DNA of 14,348 bases from Ichthyophonus hoferi (taxonomy: Eukaryota > Opisthokonta > Ichthyosporea > Ichthyophonida > Ichthyophonidae). This document shows, one piece after another, positions 10,601 through 14,335 of this stretch. Positions within the stretch are counted from its first letter, which is position 1. Each line of letters starts with the position of its first letter. Position numbers and translations under genes: made by a program. Below the pieces are notes generated by a model. That model ran no database searches and was not told the origin of the DNA. It saw only the letters and a list, made by a program, of their open reading frames with translations. The stretch lies in contig NAOQ01000003.1 of assembly GCA_002751075.1 (NCBI GenBank), positions 331,818-346,165 of the forward strand, given 5' to 3'.

Positions 10601-13600
10601 GGTGGTTATGGTATGGTATAGTCTATTATAGTATAGTGTAGTATAGGATAGTCTAGTCTGGTATGGTATGGTATGGTTTGGTATGGTGTGGTGTGGTATG
10701 GTATGGTATACTATAGGTATACTATAGTATATTATAGTTTATAGTATAGTATAATATAATACAATACAATACAATACAATACAATGCAATGCAATACAAT
10801 ATAACATAGTATAATATAACATAACAGAACATAATATAACTTGCTATTCATGCAATCAGGTACCCGTTCCTGACAATCTCAAATTAGACAAGTGGATATA
10901 TGACCCTCCCTCCTCCAGTGAGAGTGAGCATGAGGTACGTGGAGCCAATTAAATACGTTCATTACATATTAATGATACCTTAATCTAAGACTAATCTAAG
11001 AATAATCACATTCATAACATATTAATCATATATTAATCATATATTAATCACTTATTGATCATTTATTATTCATTAGATCAGAGTATTAGTGGGAAGATAT
11101 ACATTTTATAAAATATTTATAAAGTACAGTTACATTTTTGCAATAACTGTGGAGATTGTTGTGAGGTTAATCTTAGATTAATATGTGATTAATATGTCTT
11201 TCATATATAATCAATGTCATTAATGTGCTTAACGGTTAATCTATTTTATATTTTTATTTCCATTGGTCTAAATCATCCTTTTCAATGTTATTCTACCACT
11301 TGTTCCTTCTACATATAATTTAAATTAATTGCTATATGTAATTGGCCAATTTATTGATTAAATTAATTAGTACACCAATCCTAATAAACCCAAATTTTAT
11401 TCATGAGGAGATTGAATTATTTAATGCCATATTATTAGTTCCTCTATATATTTAGCTTCTATTTATAGATTTAGCCAGCATGTGAATGATCTGACTGGCT
11501 AAAGATGTGACGTATATTTAACCAATAAGGTGGGTTTATAGATTCCCGATGACATGTACAGCCAATCTATAGCTTCCCCTATACGGAGGGAGTATGTAGA
11601 AGATCCAGTAGATACAGAGAGGGTAGGTATTATTGGATATATGCATAGTATATGGTATCTGATATAAAGTATATAGTATATGATATAAATAGCGTATAGG
11701 GTACATATTACATAGTACATAGTATATAATATATCTTTTTATACATTATATATATCCTTAGGCCTACAATACAAAACGTATATCTTTATATGCCTGTACA
11801 TGTGTATCATACACTATATATATTGCAGAGAACATAACTGCACTATTGTATTATTACATAATATATCAGCCTATATGGTTCTTTTACTTAGCTAAGTTGT
11901 GTTGCATTTTAGTACTGTATATCACTATACTGTATTGTATTTTATTACTGTATACCAGTATATTGTATTGTATTTTATTACTCTATACCAGTATATTGCA
12001 TTGTCTTTTATTACTGTATACCAATATATTGTATTGTATTTTATTACTCTATACCAGTATATTGCATTGTCTTTTATTACTCTATACCAGTATATTGCAT
12101 TGTCTTCGATTATTGTATATCAGTATATTGTATTGTATTTTATTACTCTATACCAGTATATTGTATTGTCTTTTTATTACTCTATACCACTACATTATTT
12201 TCCACTATACGCTGTTTACAATCACATATACCAATCAATTAAATAATCATATTTCCATGCACAGAGGCGCGAGGAACGCCGTCGTCAGATTGCATCAAAT
12301 CCACATTATCTAAGAAGTGGAAACCCTAATAGGGCTACTTTATTACTAAGTAAGGATAATGACGTAGATGTAGATGATATTCCTATTGAGCGATTGGTTC
12401 TAGGCATGGATATTGATATAGGATTGGAAGGTACGTGGTGGAGTATATAGTATAGTATAGTATAGTGTAGTATAATATTGTATGGTATAGTATAGTTTAG
12501 TATAGTATAATATTGTATGGTATAGTATAGTTTAGTATAGTATAATATTGTATGGTATAGTATAGCTTAGTATAGTATATAATATAATATAATTTAATAT
12601 AACACAACATAACATATAACATAACATAACATAGCATAACATAACATAACATAACATAACATAGCATATATATGCATATATTGTTATAACTTGATAATTA
12701 TAAGTTAGTATTTACCTTTAGACAATCTTGTATTATCTTAATCTTATCACGATTACGGATACTGATTGAACAATATACAGATCAGAGTGAGCGCAAGAAG
12801 TCACGCAGAAATAGACGGAGGGAGGAAAACGAGGTAAGAAAGTTAGTGTTGTAGTGTATGGTATACTATAGTATGATATGGTATGGTTTAGTATAGCATT
12901 ATAGAGTTTGGTATAGTATAGTATGGTGTGCTATGTTATGGTATGGTATGATATAGTATTGTGTGGTATAGTGTAGTATGGTATAGTATGGTATAGTATT
13001 GTATCATACGATCTAATATAGTATAGTATAGTATAGTATAGTATAGTATAATATGGTCTGGTGTAGTATAGTATAGTTTAGTTTAGTATGGTGTAGTATG
13101 GTATGATGTAGTATTGTATGGTATAGTGTGGTATGATATAGTATGGTATGATATCATATTGTATGGTATAGTGTAGTATGGTATAGTATGGTATAGTATT
13201 GTATCTTACAGTCTAATATAGTATAGTATAGTATAGTATAGTATAGTATCGTGTAGTATAGTATAGTATAATGTAGTATAGTATAGTATAATATAGTATA
13301 ATATAGTATAGTATAGTATAGTATAGTATAGTATAGTATAGTATGATATGGTATAGTATGGTATAGAAGGTAGCTTTATATTAAGATTGCATATGTATGT
13401 TTCTGTTTTTCTTTTTATTATATTGCTATTTGATATAGCTATATAAGTATACATTCATATTAATATACGTACAATCATACGTCTGCACTCTCATAGATAC
13501 ACACTGTCATATATACCTACTATCTTATACATACATACATACATACATACTTACATACATACATATATATATATAATACGTTAATATGGCGTCACAATAG

Positions 13601-14291
13601 CCTTTAAATATTTTTATTGTTTTTATTGTTTTTAACCTGATCATATTATTGGTGTAGGCTGCTTTACCTGTACAGCACTATGAAGTCGCTGCAGTAGAAG
13701 ACATGCCCGATGGAGCTGTATATAGTTCATCTCCTTCTGATTCGGATAATGAGATAGGTAAGATTTAAATATTTTAAATATGGGGTGGGATAGCGTTTGA
13801 TAATATTAAAATACTAGAGATATTATGAGACGTTACATAGTAAGATATACTATAATAAGATATAATATAATATAATATAATATAATAAGATATAATATAA
13901 TAAGATATACTATAATAAGATATAATATAATAAGATATAATATAATAAAATATAATATAATAAGTTATAATATAATAAGATATACTATAATAAGATATAA
14001 TATAATAAGATATAATATAATAAGATATACTATAATAAGATATAATATAATAAGATATAATATAATAAGATATAATATAATAAGATATAATATAATAAAA
14101 TATAATATAATAGGATATACTATAATAAGATATACTATACTATCACTCTATACTAACCTTATCCTTTTATACCTTCCTATGTAGATCCACACAAAGCTCT
14201 TAATATTAATCTGGATGAACCCCTTAACGATGGTGATATTCTACCAGTAAGAACACACCATGTGGTTAAACCCCAGGAGCCAATTAGAGAG
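171..14291 (+). CDS. AP3D1: AP-3 adaptor complex delta subunit, 23-exon gene, 3' end outside window
   Basis: AP-3 is a heterotetramer (delta, beta3, mu3, sigma3) that coats trans-Golgi and endosomal vesicles and sorts membrane cargo to lysosomes, vacuoles and lysosome-related organelles. The delta trunk pairs with sigma3. Exons join as 171-183, 1347-1546, 2208-2369, 2586-2823, 3581-3717, 4361-4455, 4714-4820, 5791-5847, 6353-6441, 6898-6954, 7263-7334, 7878-7947, 8229-8305, 8599-8699, 8991-9120, 9359-9445, 10463-10591, 10860-10934, 11542-11622, 12265-12430, 12781-12833, 13658-13757, 14185-14291. They give 801 codons and no stop. Residues 1 to about 607 are the HEAT-like adaptin trunk; about 608-801 are the hinge with the AP3D1/BLVR-type region. 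Every exon from 2 on aligns with human AP3D1, mostly with no length change in the trunk. All introns are GT-AG; junction phases are 14 phase 0, 7 phase 1 and 2 phase 2. Human delta is about 1,150 residues, so about a third is missing on the right. The family call is near certain; the first exon is less so. Confidence 0.96.
184..1346 (+). repeat. Intron 1 (probable): tetramer and TATGT pentamer arrays
   Basis: About 200-480 is C-containing ATAC/CTAC-type short repeats. About 575-930 is a long array of the pentamer TATGT and variants, interrupted by TATAT-rich units around 750-830. The end has a pyrimidine tract (about 1322-1342) and an acceptor AG at 1345-1346. Long open frames here are artefacts of the pentamer. 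A small non-repetitive patch at about 1195-1222, followed by GTATGT at 1223, could be an alternative noncoding first exon. Confidence 0.6.
1347..1546 (+). CDS. AP3D1: AP-3 delta exon 2: start of adaptin trunk
   Basis: Residues 5-71. The block HKSLGDLIRGLRSNKGNEAQ matches the conserved N-terminus of AP-3 delta (human DKNLQDLVRGIRNHKEDEAK), followed by EIKEELRSES and AISKLTY. The exon ends at KLTY with the donor GTATGT at 1547. If exon 1 is wrong, ATG 1349 is the start. Confidence 0.93.
1547..2207 (+). repeat. Intron 2: GTAT repeats, AAT array, then ATACA-type repeats
   Basis: The 5' part (1547-1800) is G-containing GTAT/ATGT repeat with few C. A trinucleotide AAT array follows at about 1813-1839. 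The 3' part (1850-2200) is ATACA/ATATA repeat with many C and few G. It holds a decayed copy of the exon 3 boundary at 1991-2056, reported separately. TCTAAT repeats before the acceptor at 2206-2207 resemble branch-site sequences. Confidence 0.85.
1991..2056 (+). repeat. Decayed copy of the exon 3 acceptor and exon start
   Basis: The sequence around 2021-2050 mirrors the true junction 184 bases downstream. TCTAAT repeats, then TACAG, then a stretch translating as PHILDYNMYF, set against LHMLGYDVSF of real exon 3. From the CAG on, 16 of the first 20 bases match. A stop ends the copy's frame shortly after. Confidence 0.75.
2208..2369 (+). CDS. AP3D1: AP-3 delta exon 3
   Basis: Residues 72-125. 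LHMLGYDVSFASF, KRIGYLAASQ and DVLMLTTN match the most conserved adaptin trunk blocks (human LQMLGYDISWAAF, KRIGYLAASQ, DVIMLTTN). The donor is GTATGG at 2370. Confidence 0.96.
2370..2585 (+). other. Intron 3
   Basis: A 216-base intron. A G-run and TATA-type short repeats fill the first half; a less repetitive pyrimidine-rich end reaches the acceptor at 2584-2585. Nothing else seen. Confidence 0.9.
2586..2823 (+). CDS. AP3D1: AP-3 delta exon 4
   Basis: Residues 126-205, the longest exon in the window. NQYEAGLALNGLSNF, VTPDLARDLANDLM, VRKKALLAMYKV and LRLKDKLED match human NGLSCF-type, VTPDLARDLANDIM, IRKKAVLIMYKV and PRLKEKLED segments. It ends one base into a Gly codon, with a consensus GTGAGT donor at 2824. 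Confidence 0.96.
2824..3580 (+). repeat. Intron 4: long TATNN pentamer array and pyrimidine-rich end
   Basis: From about 2847 to about 3395 the sequence keeps a five-base register (TATTA, TACTG, TATTG, CATTA, TAGTG), giving long artefactual open frames. After 3395 it becomes CTCT-rich up to the acceptor at 3579-3580. A decayed copy of the exon 5 start lies at 3431-3475. Confidence 0.9.
3431..3475 (+). repeat. Decayed copy of exon 5 start in intron 4
   Basis: Of the first 29 aligned bases, 25 match the start of exon 5 exactly 150 bases downstream, apart from one missing CAG triplet. It translates as VQSAVNTICKNVR against VQSAAVNVICELAR. The position equivalent to the acceptor AG reads CT, so this copy should not be spliced as it stands. 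Confidence 0.85.
3581..3717 (+). CDS. AP3D1: AP-3 delta exon 5
   Basis: Residues 205-250. VQSAAVNVICELARKNPKNY is almost identical to human (VQSAAVNVICELARRNPKNY), followed by LSLAPPLFRMLGSHNNW and IKVIKL. The exon ends in KL with GTAGGTAA as donor at 3718. Confidence 0.97.
3718..3953 (+). repeat. 38-base minisatellite built from the 5' splice site
   Basis: Units start at 3718, 3764, 3802, 3840, 3878 and 3916. The first is 46 bases and the next four are exactly 38. Five open with GTAGGTAA and one (3802) with GTAGATAA. The body is TATATAGCTATATATAGATA followed by TGGTATG. The true donor of exon 5 is the first base of the first unit. Confidence 0.9.
3718..4360 (+). other. Intron 5: donor minisatellite, GA repeat, unique sequence
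   Basis: The first 235 bases are tandem units each opening with a GTAGGTAA-type sequence (listed separately). A GA dinucleotide run lies at 4109-4144. The remaining stretches (3960-4100 and 4150-4350) are mostly non-repetitive AT-rich sequence, ending in the strong acceptor tract TTCCTCTCAG at 4360. Confidence 0.85.
4361..4455 (+). CDS. AP3D1: AP-3 delta exon 6
   Basis: Residues 251-282. EPRLGKKLLEPLTNIINTTS and AMSLL match human EPRLGKKLIEPLTNLIHSTS and AMSLL. The exon ends two bases into a Leu codon with the donor GTATGT at 4456, which joins to exon 7 to restore LLYE. Confidence 0.95.
4456..4713 (+). other. Intron 6 with AAT array
   Basis: A 258-base intron. GTAT-type short repeats lie near the donor and an AAT trinucleotide array at about 4600-4635. 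The acceptor TATACAG ends at 4713. Confidence 0.9.
4714..4820 (+). CDS. AP3D1: AP-3 delta exon 7
   Basis: Residues 282-318. YEAISTVIEGMPGHA and SIQLCVSKLRLFIEDPDQN match human YECVNTVIA..GMPNHS and SIQLCVQKLRILIEDSDQN. The human segment carries a short extra stretch before GMP that is absent here. It ends one base into a Leu codon with a GTGGGT donor. Confidence 0.95.
4821..5790 (+). repeat. Intron 7: pentamer array, ACATAAT array, duplicated 3' end
   Basis: At 4872-5110 there is a TATTA/TATTC/TACCA pentamer array. At 5380-5640 there are ACATAAT/ACATACT-type repeats with C and few G. Two related 145-base segments at 5214-5358 and 5659-5803 frame the second array; the second one holds the real acceptor at 5789-5790. 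Confidence 0.88.
5214..5358 (+). repeat. Decayed copy of intron 7 3' end and exon 8 start
   Basis: This segment aligns without gaps to 5659-5803. Counting by hand, 103 of 145 bases agree. The best-kept blocks are GCCTATAAT, CAACCAATA, AATTGGT and TAAACCAATA. The copy keeps an AG just before its exon-like part, where TAATGTTTTTAAG answers TAAAATATTTAGG of exon 8, then similarity stops. Confidence 0.85.
5791..5847 (+). CDS. AP3D1: AP-3 delta exon 8
   Basis: Residues 318-337. KYLGLVQLAKICKIQPKA matches human KYLGLLAMSKILKTHPKS position by position. The exon is only 57 bases and is too short to stand out without homology. Its acceptor is ATCACAG and its donor GTAAGT at 5848. Confidence 0.93.
5848..6352 (+). 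other. Intron 8: AT-rich with TTA repeat
   Basis: Mostly non-tandem AT-rich sequence up to 6200, then a TTA/ATT trinucleotide tract at about 6211-6305. CTAATTAATG precedes a short pyrimidine tract and the acceptor TGTTAG at 6352. No coding sequence seen. Confidence 0.88.
6353..6441 (+). CDS. AP3D1: AP-3 delta exon 9
   Basis: Residues 337-366. LEYKELVLACLEDPDETIR then MRALELLPVM matches human SHKDLILQCLDDKDESIR then LRALDLLYGM. The donor GTAAGT at 6442 gives the same spacing to exon 10 as in human. Two further donor-like copies follow inside the intron. Confidence 0.94.
6442..6897 (+). other. Intron 9 with duplicated exon-end and donor units
   Basis: The first 70 bases carry two decayed copies of the exon 9 end plus donor (6463-6510). 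The middle is non-repetitive AT-rich sequence. A TA run lies at about 6706-6730, with TATA/ATAC repeats to 6860. TTCTAACTG is a good branch-site candidate before the acceptor CATCCAG at 6897. Confidence 0.88.
6463..6516 (+). repeat. Tandem copies of exon 9 end and its 5' splice site
   Basis: ALELLPVM followed by GTAAGT (donor 6442) recurs as ALTLLPIM followed by GTAGTT (6487), and again in shorter form as VMPLM followed by GTAGGC (6511). Spacings are 45 and 24 bases, both multiples of three, and no stop intervenes. The first copy matches at 22 of 30 bases. Confidence 0.85.
6898..6954 (+). CDS. AP3D1: AP-3 delta exon 10
   Basis: Residues 367-385. ASSKSVPDIVKRLLVTMEK matches human VSKKNLMEIVKKLMTHVDK with no gap. 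A 57-base, phase 0 exon with a GTATAG donor. Confidence 0.92.
6955..7262 (+). other. Intron 10
   Basis: TATAG/TATGT-type short repeats in the first half, a CATA tetramer run at about 7150-7168, then non-repetitive sequence. The acceptor at 7261-7262 follows repeated CCAAC units. Confidence 0.88.
7263..7334 (+). CDS. AP3D1: AP-3 delta exon 11
   Basis: Residues 386-409. YKDEIICQMISMCSHDNYK matches human YRDELLTKIIDICSQSNYQ. The donor GTTAGA at 7335 is weaker than most here, but the next exon continues in frame with HIANFEWY. Confidence 0.92.
7335..7877 (+). repeat. Intron 11: 8-base ACTATAAC array
   Basis: From about 7386 to about 7800 the intron is an array with an eight-base period, ACTATAAC and ACTATAAT being the main units. 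It is rich in C and poor in G on this strand. The end is pyrimidine-rich with the acceptor CTTCCAG at 7877. Confidence 0.9.
7878..7947 (+). CDS. AP3D1: AP-3 delta exon 12
   Basis: Residues 410-433. ANFEWYFDVLISLVHLENTA matches human TNFEWYISILVELTRLEGTR; NFEWY is a family hallmark. The donor GTGTAG at 7948 was chosen because it restores the human spacing to exon 13 in phase 1; reading on hits a stop at 7979-7981. Confidence 0.9.
7948..8228 (+). repeat. Intron 12: GTAT repeats
   Basis: Mostly TATG/GTAT tetramer repeat from about 8000 to 8130, G-containing and almost free of C. The unique end has the acceptor ATTCCAG at 8228. Confidence 0.9.
8229..8305 (+). CDS. AP3D1: AP-3 delta exon 13
   Basis: Residues 433-458. 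VVANQLLDVVIRVKNVRQYA and VQKL match human LIAAQMLDVAIRVKAIRKFA and VSQM. GTGGGT donor at 8306. Confidence 0.95.
8306..8598 (+). other. Intron 13
   Basis: A 293-base AT-rich intron with a TA run at about 8503-8522 and no long tandem array. ATTGG and CCAAT blocks at about 8349-8369 could form a small hairpin. Acceptor AG at 8597-8598. Confidence 0.88.
8599..8699 (+). CDS. AP3D1: AP-3 delta exon 14
   Basis: Residues 459-492. ALYAAAHLVGEYY matches human VLYAAAWICGEFS. The exon starts with a GTG valine codon. The donor GTATGT at 8700 is two bases into an Asp codon completed by exon 15, giving GEYYDLLERP against human GEFSEHLQEP. Confidence 0.93.
8700..8990 (+). repeat. Intron 14: GTAT repeats then ATAC-type repeats
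   Basis: TATG-type tetramers near the donor (to about 8790) switch to C-containing TATAC-type repeats (8820-8960). A pyrimidine-rich acceptor TCTATTGCAG ends at 8990. Confidence 0.9.
8991..9120 (+). CDS. AP3D1: AP-3 delta exon 15
   Basis: Residues 492-535. LLERPQDVLLSLVHHDVINL and LPHNVQASFLQNAFKIYSK follow human RVTTLPGHIQAVYVQNVVKLYAS in layout. The donor GTAGGT at 9121 keeps phase 0 into exon 16. A consensus-like GTAAGA lies inside the exon at 9101; using it with the exon 16 acceptor would shift the frame. Confidence 0.93.
9121..9358 (+). repeat. Intron 15: GTAT repeats
   Basis: A 238-base intron. Interrupted GTAT/GATAGTATG repeats run to about 9290, then a short non-repetitive end with the acceptor CATCTAG at 9358. 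Confidence 0.88.
9359..9445 (+). CDS. AP3D1: AP-3 delta exon 16
   Basis: Residues 536-564. STMLLDKVTVFTESPYMEVQ then ER matches human TQLMVDRLPQFVQSADLEVQ then ER. Consensus GTGAGT donor at 9446. Confidence 0.93.
9446..10462 (+). other. Intron 16: three-copy minisatellite, then 700 bases of unique sequence
   Basis: The second longest intron. A three-unit minisatellite lies at 9561-9728. From about 9728 to 10440 the sequence is mostly non-repetitive AT-rich, the largest such stretch in the window. Two modest open frames (9804-10013 and 10040-10348) show no recognisable family, and exons 16 and 17 join here with human spacing. Acceptor AG at 10461-10462. Confidence 0.85.
9561..9728 (+). repeat. 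Three-unit minisatellite, about 54-58 bases per unit
   Basis: Units start at 9561, 9615 and 9671. Each opens with GTAA (GTAAGC, GTAATC, GTAATT) and carries TACATACAT ending in an ACAG about 35-40 bases later, followed by an ACCAT/ACAT-type tail and a TA run. Each unit thus looks like a miniature GT-AG intron. Confidence 0.8.
10463..10591 (+). CDS. AP3D1: AP-3 delta exon 17: end of trunk
   Basis: Residues 565-607. LFEGELNPVASRAQKK is nearly identical to human LFAGELNPVAPKAQKK, which closes the trunk before the hinge. ACMLRQVILLIQSL precedes it and answers human ASCILQLVKHIQKL. GTGAGT donor at 10592. Confidence 0.96.
10592..10859 (+). repeat. Intron 17: TATGG/TATAG then ATACA pentamers
   Basis: About 10605-10745 is TATGG/TATAG pentamer, G-containing and nearly free of C. 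About 10755-10840 is ATACA/ATAAC pentamer, C-containing and nearly free of G. Acceptor CAATCAG at 10859. Confidence 0.92.
10860..10934 (+). CDS. AP3D1: AP-3 delta exon 18: start of hinge
   Basis: Residues 608-632. VPVPDNLKLDKWIYDPPSSS then ESEHE matches human VPVPEGLDLDAWINEPLSDS then ESEDE. The acidic Ser-rich end marks the exposed linker. GTACGT donor at 10935. Confidence 0.95.
10935..11541 (+). other. Intron 18: inverted repeats and AT-rich unique sequence
   Basis: No long tandem array. A 21-base inverted repeat pairs 11018-11038 with 11176-11196, around a nested 7-base hairpin (11126-11132 with 11144-11150). A perfect 9-base inverted repeat TTTAGCCAG/CTGGCTAAA lies at 11470-11478 and 11495-11503. 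A possible decayed copy of the acceptor lies near 11469. Acceptor TTTATAG at 11541. Confidence 0.85.
11542..11622 (+). CDS. AP3D1: AP-3 delta exon 19: hinge
   Basis: Residues 633-659. DDMYSQSIASPIRREYVED is hydrophilic and poorly conserved, as expected for the hinge. Support comes from the open phase 0 frame between a valid acceptor and the GTAGGT donor at 11623, and from its position before the RRREAR-like exon 20. Alignment alone would not prove it. Confidence 0.8.
11623..12264 (+). repeat. Intron 19 with a 33-base array
   Basis: It opens with G-containing TATA/GTAT repeats (to about 11720). A nine-unit 33-base tandem array fills 11908-12204. The acceptor GCACAG ends at 12264. An open frame running through the array into exon 20 is in the wrong frame for the protein. 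Confidence 0.9.
11908..12204 (+). repeat. Nine-copy 33-base tandem repeat
   Basis: Units begin at 11908, 11941, 11974, 12007, 12040, 12073, 12106, 12139 and 12172, keeping an exact 33-base period to the ninth unit, which has one extra T. The common core is TTTATTACTCTATACCAG followed by TATATTG. Two tail types, TATTGTAT and CATTGTCT, are interspersed. Because 33 is divisible by three, the array reads as an 11-residue repeat; this looks incidental. Confidence 0.93.
12265..12430 (+). CDS. AP3D1: AP-3 delta exon 20: hinge, AP3D1/BLVR-type region
   Basis: Residues 660-715. RREERRRQIASNPHYLRS matches human RRREARKQEQANNPFYIKSS, and DDIPIERLVLGMDI answers human VEHIPVVQIDL. Ends in phase 1 with the donor GTACGT at 12431. 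A GTAAGG inside the exon near 12348 is a possible cryptic donor. Confidence 0.93.
12431..12780 (+). repeat. Intron 20: 35-base TATAG-type repeat then ATAAC pentamers
   Basis: Three 35-base units marked by TAATATTG at 12473, 12508 and 12543 lie in TATAG pentamer sequence. About 12596-12665 is ATAAC/ATAGC pentamer on the same strand. Unique AT-rich sequence leads to the acceptor ATACAG at 12780. Confidence 0.9.
12781..12833 (+). CDS. AP3D1: AP-3 delta exon 21: basic hinge segment
   Basis: Residues 715-732. DQSERKKSRRNRRREENE is strongly basic and sits where human has DQYVKLEEERRHRQKLEKDKR-type sequence, though shorter. GTAAGA donor at 12834, phase 0. Confidence 0.87.
12834..13657 (+). repeat. 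Intron 21: long TATAG/TATGG pentamer array
   Basis: About 12850-13365 is TATAG/TATGG pentamer with almost no C. Within it 12961-13050 and 13161-13250 agree at 85 of 90 bases, exactly 200 bases apart. After 13390 the strand becomes C-containing, with a CATA tetramer run at about 13530-13565. Acceptor GTGTAG at 13657. Confidence 0.92.
13658..13757 (+). CDS. AP3D1: AP-3 delta exon 22: hinge
   Basis: Residues 733-766. VAAVEDMPDGAVYSSSPSDS matches human VDIVTEEMPENALPSDED in order and character. Ends one base into an Asp codon with the donor GTAAGA at 13758. Confidence 0.93.
13758..14184 (+). repeat. Intron 22: 15-base tandem array
   Basis: From about 13840 to 14139 about twenty units of a 15-base repeat, GATATAATATAATAA, occur, some with ATACT in place of ATAAT. 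TACTAAC at about 14151-14157, identical to the yeast branch-site heptamer, precedes a pyrimidine tract and the acceptor at 14184. Confidence 0.92.
14185..14291 (+). CDS. AP3D1: AP-3 delta exon 23: hinge, last exon in window
   Basis: Residues 766-801. DPHKALNINLDEPLNDGDIL then PVRTHH matches human DPYRALDIDLDKPLADSEKL then PIQKHR. The donor GTATGT at 14292 leads into a TA run, so the gene continues beyond the window. Confidence 0.95.
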
Positions 14292-14296
14292 GTATG

Positions 14297-14335
<39 letters not shown>

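Noticed and set aside
11908-12204. CRISPR-like array
   Set aside because: Repeat units are contiguous with no unique spacers, and the context is a eukaryotic intron.
11846-12313. A 155-codon frame through the 33-base array into exon 20
   Set aside because: It enters exon 20 in the wrong frame; the adaptin frame there gives RREERRRQIASNPHY. The array is open only because 33 is divisible by three.
13206-13454. Reverse-strand open frame in intron 21
   Set aside because: Repeat translation of TATAC pentamers; no recognisable protein.
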